From assembly GCA_963573385.1 (NCBI GenBank), contig CAUYLG010022055.1, positions 1 through 64,000 on the forward strand: a DNA stretch of 64,000 bases. The letters run 5' to 3'. Below the pieces are notes generated by a model that searched no databases, was not told the origin of the DNA, and saw nothing but the letters and a program-made list of their open reading frames with translations. This stretch comes from Cacajao melanocephalus. Its lineage: Eukaryota; Chordata; Mammalia; Primates; Pitheciidae. Numbering within the stretch: the stretch's first letter is position 1; each line of letters begins with the position of its first letter. Position numbers and translations under genes: made by a program. Below, piece after piece: positions 54,376-64,000 of this stretch.

Positions 54376-56359
54376 AGTAAACACAAGGAACTGTTACTCT
54401 GTGGTTTGGAAAGTATTTGAGTAGAAAAAGAAAGGCCTGGCAAGTGGCTAAACCTCAGAGACCAACAGCTTCAAGAATAATAATGTGGAGCTGGCAACAG
54501 GACGTCCGCTTGCTCTGGAGCAGCGGCCACACAGACTTTTACTGCTGTTGGAAGCATTAGTGAGGAGGCTCGTTTTTCTCTGGGGCTGCCAGGAGGCGAA
54601 GGGAATGCAGGGCCTGCATGATGGAGCAGCTCTGGCTGCAGGCGCCTGAGTTACGCCCCTCATAAAAGGGTCCAACAAGCATGCACGAGCACCTGAAGAA
54701 AAAGGCAGGGCAGAGGGAAGTATAAATCAGTGTCAGAATTAGGAATGGTTTCTGAAATGTTGCCCTGGGTCTGAAAAGCTGCAACAGAAGGTTTTCAAGA
54801 CTAATACTGGGAAGATTTCCGAAGCAGGGAGAGAGATATGTCATGTGTTCATCTCCCTGGCAGCAGCATTAGGCAAAGGGCAGAGCACACAGACACTTTG
54901 AAACCCAAATATTTGGCCCATTGCCATAATTCTTCATTGTAAATTGCTCTGTATCCCAGTGAGAACAGGCCTCCAAGATTTGACTCATTTACAGGAAATC
55001 ACGTCACAGTAAATGCTTCAGAAGTCAGCTCTGTACAAGGGGACAGGAAACTTTTATTCTGTCAGTTAAAGATGCTTTAAGTGGGGAAAGCGGGTAACTT
55101 GGCTAACCTGGAAAAGTTAGAAAGTTAATCTGAAAAAGTCAAATAAAAGAAAAGTGTTATATCCGGAGAGAAGATTCTTATAGATCAAAGCCCTGGAGTG
55201 TCACAGACCTTACTAAAAGAGCATGGGACCCAGGTAACTGACAACCTTAGGCAGTGAGAACAAGTTTCCCGGGGTACATATTTTGCAATCATGGCCACCA
55301 GACATTCTGAGACCAGGACAAGCCCAGGGTGTGAGTGACCCCTGCTGTACCCTCTCATCTAGGTTGGTCAGTGTGTGCACGCATCTCCTGGAATTAGCTA
55401 GGATAGGCTCAGGCACTTGAGTTTCATGATCCTGGCTGAATACCCTGGGCCTCTAATTTTGGCTTTGTTAATAAAAATTAAGCAGCTAATGGTACCTTTT
55501 TTGCCCTTTGCAGAGTGCTGTTTGATAATGAAAATTGACCACCTGAGAAAGCACCTTATAAATTGTAAAATACAGTGAAGACTGGGCCTGTCTAGAAGAC
55601 TGCAGAATGCCCACAACTTGTTGCAGCTCTTCCCATCAAGAAGCAGGGGGTTTTGCTCCATTCTTGAATCTGCGCTCGCCCTTTGTCTTGCTTTGGCCAA
55701 CAGAATGCTGCAGAATTGACCTTACGTGAGCTCTGAGTCTGAGCCTCAGAAGATTTTCTATGCTTCTGATCTCGCTCTTGGAACCCTATTCACTATGACA
55801 TGGACGAGCCGGAACTAATCTGCTAGATGGTGAGAAACACTCCCATCACCCCCATCACTCCAGCCAACAGCCACAGATGTGAGTGAGGCCACCCTAGACA
55901 TCCAGCCACCCACTGATGGCAGACACACAAGAAGAGTCCAGGCAAAATCAGCCTAGCCCAGATGAGCAAAACACCCAGATGACCACACAGATTCATAAGC
56001 GATCATAAATGGCCTTGAGTTAAGCCAGTGAGTTTTTGCAGTGGTTTATTACACTGCTAACTGGTGCATCTTCTCTTACAGGGTGGGTGGTAGCAGCATG
56101 CATCCTGTTCAAAAGGAACACAGCTCACATCCTTACCACCCATGTGTCTACGGAGGCCACATGGCACCTGAGGTCCCCCTTCCCACGGAGATGGTGGGCC
56201 TCTTTCCCTCCACAAATGCCTTTGCCTGCTCTTCTTAAGGTCCAACAGCTTGAAGCCTGACTCCCCAATTTACCAGTGGCACATGGCCTACCTTTCTTTC
56301 AAACCCTACCTTGCAGTACCCTAAGGGCTCATCACAACCCAATTTCTGGCTTCGGCTAG

Positions 56360-56480
56360 AAAGCACCTAAGAGATGAAGAACAAATCCTTCATTTAAAAG
56401 TCAAGGGACATGGGGCCTATGAGGTAAAGTGACCAAGATCAAATAGCAGCACAGGGGCAGCATCAGGCCTTCAGAGTTCT
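56360..56480 (-). repeat. MIR-like fragment
   Basis: ggcctatgaggtaaagtgac, caagatcaaatagcagcaca and ggggcagcatcaggccttca follow reverse MIR order. Confidence 0.5.
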
Positions 56481-57266
56481 GGGTTCTTTTCAGCTTCTTT
56501 GAAAGGTGGAACAATTGCCCTGCGTTTCATTTCTGCCTCTCACTGCCAATCTTGTTTCTGATCACTTGCCTTCAGCCCAGGACTGAGAGCCTTACTCTCT
56601 CCATTGTTCATCTGCCACAAAGAAGCCTGATTGGTCTATGTGTGGAAAAGTCAAAGCCAGTGCAATATGGGGCATTCCTAGTCTGCTCCTACCAAGGCCT
56701 AAGTCACAGCTCAGAGGAAAATGGTCAGCAAATCAGTCCAACCAGAGCTTAAATAAGGTAAAGCAGCAGTGGCACTCCGGGCCTGGCCAGCCATTCTCAG
56801 TGCTCCTACTAGCACTGACCCATCCCCCGGCCCCCACTCCTCACTCTGCCTGGGCCCTGGCCTGACACCACCTCTAGAGCTCACAAAAAAGGCACTCTCA
56901 GGGATTTTTGGCTGAGCATAAACTTTACTTCACTCGGTCCAAACAGTTTTTCTGTTGTTTTTTGTTTTACTTCCTAGGGCCCTGAAGCACACTTACTTTT
57001 GGCCCAAGAGCCTCTGAAAACATAATAAAGAGAACACATGCCCTTCTCAGGAAAGGGTTGCCCAAAAAATGGCTTGGGGGGTGCACACAATGCCTCCTTC
57101 TGGCCCATGTGTACTGTGTTATTTATTCTAGCCTGACAACACCCTACACTTCAGCTCCTTCCAGGCACCACTCTCAGTTAAAAAAACAAAAGCCCCTTGA
57201 GACCCTCCACAGAGGAAACAGGCCAAGTGTGAACAGAGCAGATCTTTCTTTAGGTTTAAGAATGAT

Positions 57267-57538
57267 AGGCCTGTAATCCCAGCACTTTGGGAAGCCGAGG
57301 TGGGTGGATCACAAGGTCAGGAGATCGAGACCATCCTAGCTAACAAGGTGAAACCCTGTCTCTACTAAAAATATAAAAAATTAGCCGGGCATGGTGGTGG
57401 GTGCCTGTAGTCCCAGCTACTCAGAAGGCTGAGGCAGGAGAATCACTTGAACCAGGGAAGCAGAGGTTGCAGTAAGCCGAGATCATGCCACCATGCTCCA
57501 GCCTGGGTGACAGAGCGAGACTAAATCAAAGAAAAAAA
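57267..57538 (+). repeat. Alu element, Sc/Y-like, 5'-truncated
   Basis: It begins inside the left arm at ggcctgtaatcccagcactt. aggtcaggagatcgagacca followed by tcctagctaacaaggtgaaa is diagnostic of the Sc/Y group, the youngest-looking Alu in the window. It ends ctaaatcaaagaaaaaaagg, 160 bases before the FHIP1A donor, in antisense to that gene. Confidence 0.9.
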
Positions 57539-57699
57539 GGAACACTAAGAGGTGGCCCCTCCCTGTTGCATAAAAATGAAAATATCTCTGAACGCTTCTA
57601 CAGTTCAGAAGCCAGTGCAGCATCTGTGAAGTGAGGCCAGTAGGCTAGGGACGTGGAGAAGGAATTAAAGGAGGGGCACTGTGGAGAAACCTGGCTTAC

Positions 57700-57838
57700 C
57701 TTTGGTTAGTGCTGCAGGGGTCATATCAGACATGTCCACACGGAAGAGCAGGTATTGCTGGGCTTGTATGAGGAGTCCTGGGAAGTCTCTCTCCACAGAA
57801 GCAAACTGTTCAATCTTGTTTTTCACAGATGCAAGGAC
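57700..57838 (-). CDS. FHIP1A: FHIP1A penultimate coding exon
   Basis: Read on the - strand, the acceptor is ctatttttgacag and the donor gtaagc (57699 downward). It begins on a full codon, VLASVKNKIEQFASVERDFP, then GLLIQAQQYLLFRVDMSDMT and PAALTK, and ends with the first base of the Asp codon completed by the terminal exon. The 139-nt length and phase fit both neighbours. The segment is rich in amphipathic helix (IEQFASVERDFPGLL) and belongs to the conserved C-terminal part of FHIP proteins. It encodes about residues 910-955. Confidence 0.94.
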
Positions 57839-58193
57839 CTGTCAAAAATAGCATTACCGATGTTAATGCCTCACAGTGAAATTCCACTCTCAGTTATCAA
57901 TATATCTTCCAGGTACAACCCTCTTTTTGGGAACTATTATGATGTTAGACATTTGCTCATTTTTAACTGCCTGGGTGTTCTGCGTAGGGCACCCTCAAAA
58001 CATCAAACTAAATGAAGCTCTGCAGTTTGTCTCGATTAAACTACACAGTGAGCTTAATAGGACAGGGAAGGAAAGCAAATGGATTAGAGCAGAGGAATTT
58101 CTGAAAAACAAAATAATAACAGAGAGAAAGAGAAGCTCTGCATATTAGCACCCACAAAATCAACAGGTATGGATGTGAGCTCGGCTAACATAC
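57839..58193 (-). other. FHIP1A: FHIP1A short intron
   Basis: 355 bases, with donor gtatgt at 58193 downward and acceptor tgacag on the - strand. No repeats recognised. Confidence 0.88.
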
Positions 58194-58372
58194 CTGATAG
58201 AGAGAGCGGACGCTTGGCTGGAAGACCATGTTGGTGTTGAGCAGAAAGGAGCGCAGGAGTGGCTGGGGGTAGCTAGCTAGCTGAGTAATGATCCCAATAA
58301 GCAGTAAATTCACGTGTAAAGAGTTCTCCAGCATGTTCTCCAGCTTTGACAGGACCACGCTGATGAATGGAC
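58194..58372 (-). CDS. FHIP1A: FHIP1A coding exon, third from the end
   Basis: Read on the - strand, the acceptor is gttcttccggcag and the donor gtatgt. The first two bases (gt) finish a codon from an exon beyond the window. It then reads PFISVVLSKLENMLENSLHV, NLLLIGIITQLASYPQPLLR and SFLLNTNMVFQPSVRSLYQ, ending on a full codon that joins VLASVKNK in the next exon. The N..LTG.I..LA.YP.PLL pattern is the most conserved C-terminal motif of the FHIP family. Length is 179 nt, about residues 851-909. Confidence 0.95.
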
Positions 58373-60182
58373 CTGCCGGAAGAACACAAGGCTTCAGGGC
58401 TGGCTGGGCTCCCAGGGATGCCTTTCCCCACCAACTGCAGAACCATTGGTGCCACAGCTCCCAAACTGCCACAGGCCCACAGGTGCAAGCCAGACATGGC
58501 AAATACGGCCGAGTTTTCTCCTACCTCAAGACCAAAACAGAAAACAAACCACCACGGCAAAAAGAAAACAGGAAAATATGCATGGCTACTGACATTTTGA
58601 CTCTGTGAGCAGTTTTGATACTGATTAAAATGATCACAGACTTGGTAAAATAATAATAATTATTTAACTTTTTTAAATTAAAATATACTTTTCTACGTTG
58701 TTCCTGTATTTCTTGGGGCTGCCAATGCTTAAAACATGACAGTCATCATCTCATGATGCTATGGACACAGGGTTTCATGTAAGCACTAGAGGCCATTAAA
58801 AGTCTTGGTAATGAAAAGTCTCTGTAAAGAACACCAAAAATGCACAAACTATGTTTATAAAACAGCGACACTATGAACAGGGGTTGCCTATCTTGAACAA
58901 GCACACTGAGAAAAAATTGGTTTTGTCAAGTGTCGTAATGTGGAACAATAGAAAAAAAACAGACAGGTGAGAGGTGGAGGAGCCCCTGGTTATAAGCTTA
59001 GTAGCCTTGGCAATTCAGTAACCACACCTGAATTTTCAGAGGAGAAAGAAAAGGGTGTCAATTTGGGGAGATATAGTTCGGCATGTCATAGATTTCTTAA
59101 AGAAGAAAATCCATATGACTACAAAAGCAGTCGTTTTTAAAAAGCGGTTAAAAATTAGTCATACAAAAGCAGTCCATTAAAAAAAAATAGGCAAAAGGAT
59201 GTTTCTGCTACTTTGAGTCACTAGAAAATTAATACGCTTTACACTTGAGTTCACTGAAGCCAGGAAAAACCAAAAATAAATCTGGCATTAATAAACTTAC
59301 TTGAAGATAATTTAAATTTTTTACCATAAAAGTGTTCTGTTCAATACAATCAATGAGAATTTTGCATTTCCCTGGTGGAGCTATTGATGATGCTACTAAA
59401 CCATGGTATGTTTTATAATGAAAGCATATATCCCTTGATAAATAAGCCATGCCTTATGAAGATATCACCAACATTAATACGAGTTTAACAAAAATTCACT
59501 TCATCACAAGATGCTTCATTCAGAAGCCCTGGTAACAAGAGAGAGTAAAACCCTTTGCAAGGAAACAGAAGCTATGCCTGAGGAATGAGAACGCCAAATT
59601 GAAACCTTTATCACACGGGGGAGAAACAGGAACAGCAATATTCCTGTCTCCAAGAACACTGAGGATGTCTCTAAGGGATCTCAACACAAGAGGCATCAGC
59701 CCCTCATGTGTGGCATTTAGCCTCAACTTCCCCATCCTTAGGACAGGAGGCAGAGGTCTTTAGTCACTTTCCATGACATAGGACGTCAATGAACTCTTCG
59801 GATAGAGTCTTTGAAGATGCTTACAAACAAAACTGGGAGACTTTGCCAAACACATTTGGAAACTCTGGATAGGGACCCCAGTTTGAAAGCAACTAATGGT
59901 TTTCCCATAAAGAACCCCAGAAATATCACTGGTAAATCTTCTTAAGGCATCACAACACAGATCTAAAGGGGAAAGGCTGCTGTCCTCAACTTCCTCTCAC
60001 CTGCTCCCCTGCAGTCCCTGGCTCAGCATCTGTTTCCTTCCAGATGGAGCAAAAGCAGGTGAATTAAGACATACTTAGGTGGGCAGAGTCTTCTGTAAAA
60101 TATGTGACCCTAAAACGATCCCTCAACTTCTCTTCCCCAGCCCAGACTGTGCCTGGCCACATCCAGCCATCCTATAAACTCT

Positions 60183-60270
60183 AAACACTGCTGACTATGC
60201 AGTGACCATCCACAAGACATCACTATAAACACTGCTGACCACGCAGTGACCATCCACAGGACATCACTAC
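60183..60270 (+). repeat. 44-base tandem duplication (two units)
   Basis: The units at 60183-60226 and 60227-60270 share aaacactgctga, gcagtgaccatccaca and gacatcacta and differ at about four positions. Confidence 0.88.
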
Positions 60271-60889
60271 TATAAGGGGTGAGGTGGGGGGCACACAAGC
60301 TTGAATCCCATGCCCTGTGGAGAGGAAGATCGTGTCATCATTGACTTATGTGAATGACGAAATATTATTAGGTCAAGGCCAGTAGACTGTAATTATACAA
60401 ATGGAGTCCACTTTGACATCATAATTAGTGTCCACTAACAAAATGACTCCTAACTCCTTGGGCATATGCAATTTAAAAATGTATTAAAACTTTCAAATTC
60501 CTACTTTAGTCTTAGTTTTTAGCACTAAATAAAACGCTGCTTAACAAAAAGTGTGTAGGCGGATCTAGTAAGCAGCTGAAAATCAAAAGACTTAGCACAA
60601 CTCAGGAAGCCACAGGTGTGTCTGGGGGATGGTGGTTTTATTTTCTTCCCACATCTCCCAGGAGGACAAACTCCCCACCTCACAAACTATTACATTTTTC
60701 AAGGTCACTGAGCCTATCTCCACTGCCCCTCCGTGTCACCCACTCACTGCTCTCCCGTGTCCCCCTGCCTCGATTGAGTCTGCACCCTCTTCCTGCACTT
60801 CCCCTGTCCAAGAATGGAGCTGCCGTTGATTCTGCGCCTCTGCTCTGTGAACTCTCCTGTGGACGCATCTCCTGATGTGGACCTGAAAC

Positions 60890-60940
60890 CCGCCTCCCCT
60901 GCCTCCCCCGCCTCCCCCGCCTCCCCTGCCTCCCCTGCCT
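60890..60940 (+). repeat. 9-base minisatellite (ygcctcccc)n, about 5.5 copies
   Basis: Runs as cgcctcccc / tgcctcccc units without spacing. The - strand, which is the FHIP1A sense strand, carries runs of four to five G at regular 5-base spacing. Confidence 0.88.
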
Positions 60941-61009
60941 GGGGTCAGTCTCATCATTTCTGGTCTGGACTCCAGCAAGAGTATTTCTGTTACCAGAGAC
61001 TGAATTATT

Positions 61010-61215
61010 ACTGCAAACATTTATTAAGCACATCCTATCTGCCAGGCCGCGTGCTAAGCACTTTTCATGTATCAACTCACTCAATATTCAAAACAACCCT
61101 AGGAAGTATATTTATTATTTATCCCCATTTAAAGAGGAGGCAGAATGCTAAGTGAACCCAGCTTGTGAATAATAGAGTCAGAATTTTAATTCACACCACC
61201 TGTTCCAGTGCTCTT
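61010..61215 (-). repeat. MIR SINE, near full length
   Basis: acatttattaagcacatcct, gccaggccgcgtgctaagca, ttatccccatttaaagagga and agtgaacccagcttgtgaat follow reverse MIR/MIR-like order. Confidence 0.72.
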
Positions 61216-61259
61216 AACCAACACATGATCTTGCCTGCCAAGGAGAGGGGGCAGTGGGG

Positions 61260-61303
61260 GGAGAGAGAGAGAGTGAGAGAGAGAGAGAGAGTGTGTGTGT
61301 GTC
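61260..61303 (+). repeat. (GA)n(GT)n simple repeat
   Basis: About 16 GA units with single T interruptions followed by six GT units. Confidence 0.9.
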
Positions 61304-61417
61304 CTAGTATTTTTAACAATACACCCTGAAGACCACACCTCATATCAACACAGAGCTGTCTCATCTCAGGACCACAAAATATTAGACTGCTAGGGCGTTG
61401 CACAAGCAAGCCAGTCT

Positions 61418-61572
61418 CCTAGTAATGGGCATTTGGGTTGCTTCTGGTCTTTTTCTATTATAAACAATGCTGCAATGAACACCCTTGTACATACATCTTG
61501 GCACATAAGTGTGAATACAGCTCTGAGGACATTTCTGGAAACATAATTACTAGACAAGAGCATTGGCACATT
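61418..61572 (-). repeat. Old L1 fragment, antisense
   Basis: gcatttgggttgcttctggt, tattataaacaatgctgcaa and tgaacacccttgtacatac are standard antisense L1M ORF2-end strings. Confidence 0.75.
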
Positions 61573-61839
61573 CTGAATTCTGACACAGCAATAAGGGTGT
61601 GTCAGTCACTTGTTTTTCCTGGCACCAACCCCTCCCCGCTCCAGTGCTCTCCCCACACTCCTACCAAAGCTGGCCTTCTTCAGATTCAGTCACATCATCC
61701 CTCAACTTTAAACTCCAAGGGCTTCTTCAGAGCCAGGGCACAAGGTTTCCATTCCTCAGCTTGGCTCGAAGGCCCCCCAGAGGCTGGCACCAACCAAGCT
61801 TTCTGCCTTCGTCCTTCACCTCCCATACCATGTAATCTA

Positions 61840-62170
61840 AGCGGTCACACCCCTCAGGCTGAAAGGCTCTTCAGTCTCACTCCTGCTGTCTCCTCCGCCT
61901 GGACTATCATTCTCACCTGCTTTCACTTGGGGACTTCCCTGCACTGTCCATGCCCCTTGTCTGTAAGGCCATTCCCACTCCCCTCACTAGGTTCCCCTTG
62001 GACTTGGCATATGACAACTAGTAATGCATTTCTCACTAAGAGAGCACACGTCTTTGTTGGGGTCCCTTCTGAAGGGCTAAATTCCTTTAATTTTGTGTCC
62101 TTATTTCCTAGCATAGAACCTGCCAAACATCAGGGGATCAATAAAAGATTGCTGAATACATGAATAAATA
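61840..62170 (+). repeat. L2 LINE 3' end
   Basis: The L2-type order is tccgcctggactatcattct, ggggacttccctgcactgtc, catagaacctgccaaacatc, then gatcaataaaagattgctga with atacatgaataaat. Confidence 0.65.
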
Positions 62171-63627
62171 AAATTAGACAAATGGAATGCTTTGATTTTG
62201 CTGGGAAATCAACTCATTTCAGTGGAAATCAGCTGCCCTGGAGAGAAGAAGTTAAGCCTAATGCTACAGAACACACTCAGAAGTCTGGAAACGACAAAGC
62301 ACACAGAGGTGGGAAGAAAGAAGATGTTTCCTAAAGCTGTGTACAAAGTTCAAAGGAGGAAACAGGCAAGGTTTTAGCTACAATTACCTGTATGTATCAA
62401 AGAGCTCACATTATCTTTGTCAGTTCTCAGGTGTATTATATGTAAAATATTGATGTTATTTAATAAGGTGTTGGATTAGCTTTTTATTCTTATCCTGAGC
62501 TCTACTTTCTTTCCTCTATTTACACATTTCCAGGAACGAAGCTCCTCTGTAAGAAAGCTGGCATTCAAAAGAATAATCTTCATACCCATGGGTAGCCCAG
62601 ATGTCCCACGAGAAGGCAAGCCGTGACAGGCTACGTTACTGCTGCTCTTTCCAAGTGAACTCTCCCAGCTCCCCCTTCCCTGTCCCCCTTATCAACTGGG
62701 AAAAGTGAGATTATCTAATCCATTTTACTTATGATTGACTGACTGATTGAATTTTAATTAAAACTCATTCACACTGCAACGTTATCTCAACTAGAACCAC
62801 AAGCCTTTAATTGTGGAATTAAAAGCTTTCTTCCTGTATGTATAAATCTTCAGGCATCAGTAAATAGATGAATAAATATTGGAGGAGGAGGCTGGAAGAG
62901 TTCCTCGAAATCACATAGCCTACTTGGCTAGCTAGACCGGAAGGCAATCTGTTTTCATCTAGTTGGGGTTACTCCAAGAGGTGGGATGGGAGCACAATCC
63001 CTCCTCACCAGGCTTCTCTTGGGAGTTACCTGTCACAAAATGAATAATGACCTCCCAGTATCTCATTCAGTCCTCAGAAGGGCAAATGGAGAGCCCGGGA
63101 CGCTAGGGCCACATGCTGCTAAATGGTAGAGGGACTCACCCCTGGCCTGGCTCCAAGGCCACTGTCACCCTCCATTGCTACCATCATCCAGCCCCTCTCC
63201 TTGCTACCTGAACACCATCCAGTGGTCCCGCCCTGGCCTTCCCTGAGCTTCGTGAGCCCTCTCATCTATGGCACTCCCCTCTGCACCAGGATTTGTAGAT
63301 GCAGATTTTGTTGGCTAATATTTAATGATGTTTACTGTCATAATTCCTTACCCCGATCTGCCTATCTGTATATCCAGTCCTATCCCTTTATCTCTTGCAT
63401 GATTCCTACCTGTTGCTGGTGGTGTATCATCGAACACACCCACTCTTTCAAAGAACTATTAGTTTATGTGGTCCACTCTACTTATTTTTGGATAAAGATT
63501 TTGTGATTCTCTGAAATGAGCTCTCAGGCAAAGTCGCAGCTAACCCCAATCAATGCCTCTAATGTGTGTGCACAGCTACTGTCACCCAGCAAGGACTCTG
63601 AGCTATTATTCTGTGCTCAGTTCACTG

Positions 63628-63740
63628 TTCCAGTGCTAGGGATAGAGCTCCAGCCTCACAGAGCATACATGCTAGTGGGGGAGACAGTCATTTGTTAAAA
63701 GTAAATGTAAATAAGTGCTAAGGAGAAAAATAGGTGACAC
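63628..63740 (-). repeat. Fragment of the ancient repeat family seen at 3195-5450
   Basis: ctgttccagtgctagggata, cagagcatacatgctagtgg, gggagacagtcatttgtta and gtgctaaggagaaaaatag follow the first part of that family. Confidence 0.5.
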
Positions 63741-64000
63741 TAGAATAAATGAAGTCATTATATAAGAAGTCTGGATTCTTGTGTGATTTAATCAGTCCTA
63801 CTACTTTAACACTGACATAGCAAAAGAAGTTACTAAGTAATAAAATCTAACTCCTAACTTGAAGAATAAATAAGATAATCATTGCAAGAATGACAAAATA
63901 AAAAGAAAATGACCCCCTTTGCTCTTTACAAAAATATGTTCAGCCCTCTGTTAGATAAACCGGTAATATTCCTTACCTTTGCCTACCTTACTTTCCTGTT

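Larger units (their letters stand above)
51882..57699 (-). other. FHIP1A: FHIP1A last intron (5.8 kb)
   Basis: The donor read on the - strand is gtaagc at 57699 and the acceptor is ggtttcag. It holds an A run (52949-52964), MIRs at 53368-53530 and 54250-54375, an L2 end at 53690-53870, a MIR at 56360-56480 and an Alu at 57267-57538. I recognise nothing in 51990-53365 or 54380-56350. Confidence 0.8.
50600..64000 (-). other. FHIP1A: FHIP1A transcription unit, 3' part (three coding exons)
   Basis: FHIP1A (FAM160A1) is a subunit of the FTS-Hook-FHIP complex, which connects Hook adaptors and dynein to endosomal cargo. Three exons at 58194-58372, 57700-57838 and 51628-51881 (read right to left) join in frame with correct GT-AG sites and give the C-terminal 190 residues. 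The upstream exons, including most of the RAI16-like region, lie beyond the right edge. The gene is convergent with GATB, the gene order I recall for primate chromosome 4q31. Paralog FHIP1B was considered; the neighbour and the sequence favour FHIP1A. Confidence 0.9.
58373..64000 (-). other. FHIP1A: FHIP1A intron reaching the right edge
   Basis: No further exon could be supported. It contains a 44-base tandem duplication (60183-60270), a 9-base minisatellite (60890-60940), a MIR (61010-61215), a GA/GT tract (61260-61303), an L1 piece (61418-61572) and an L2 end (61840-62170). I recognise nothing in 58380-60170 or 62180-63600. Confidence 0.7.

Noticed and set aside
61438..62163. 241-codon + strand open frame, the longest in the window
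   Set aside because: It starts inside an antisense L1 fragment and ends in an L2 tail, has no recognisable domain, and overlaps an FHIP1A intron on the other strand. A chance frame through repeats.
63961..64000. Possible FHIP1A exon end at the right edge (- strand ...aggcaaag|gtaagg)
   Set aside because: The donor looks good and the phase would fit the exon at 58372, but only about 24 bases are available, no acceptor is visible, and I could not match the peptide to FHIP1A.

Overview
This is nuclear DNA from a primate. Coding sequence is split into short exons with GT-AG introns, and the introns are full of Alu elements, L1/L2/MIR fragments and MaLR-type LTRs. Alu copies of the S type (for example 24334-24638) and of the Sc/Y type (57267-57538) point to a simian (monkey/ape) genome. 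From memory, the GATB reading frame differs from the human protein at roughly 23 of about 303 residues. That is more than I would expect for an Old World monkey, so a New World monkey is my best guess; no alignment was run.

Two convergent genes occupy the window. GATB (PET112; mitochondrial glutamyl-tRNA(Gln) amidotransferase subunit B) runs on the + strand. Its last eight coding exons lie at 6842-6955, 9711-9795, 10465-10509, 12868-13057, 25778-25911, 34915-34993, 41804-41938 and 43318-43446, with a poly(A) signal at 43746-43751. Together they encode about the C-terminal 303 of about 557 residues; the 5' half of the gene lies to the left of the window. FHIP1A (FAM160A1; FTS-Hook-FHIP complex subunit) runs on the - strand. 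Its last three coding exons are at 58194-58372, 57700-57838 and 51628-51881, and the rest of the gene lies to the right. Exon phases agree across every junction of both genes.

Layout: 1-43.8 kb is GATB exons and introns. 43.8-51.6 kb is the tail-to-tail interval plus the FHIP1A 3'UTR, whose end I cannot fix. 51.6-64 kb is the FHIP1A 3' exons and introns. I found no other protein gene, tRNA, rRNA or CRISPR. The two genes are neighbours but not functionally linked: one acts in mitochondrial tRNA-Gln synthesis, the other in dynein-linked endosome transport.

The most notable non-coding items are a nearly perfect MADE1 hairpin of the kind that gives rise to miR-548 genes (24863-24941), a long AT-rich inverted repeat with TC/TA/GT cores (16362-16569), a 9-bp G-rich minisatellite on the FHIP1A sense strand (60890-60940), and a symmetric GATB exon with a weak donor (41804-41938). 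I see no convincing undescribed system here; the window reads as ordinary primate gene and repeat landscape.
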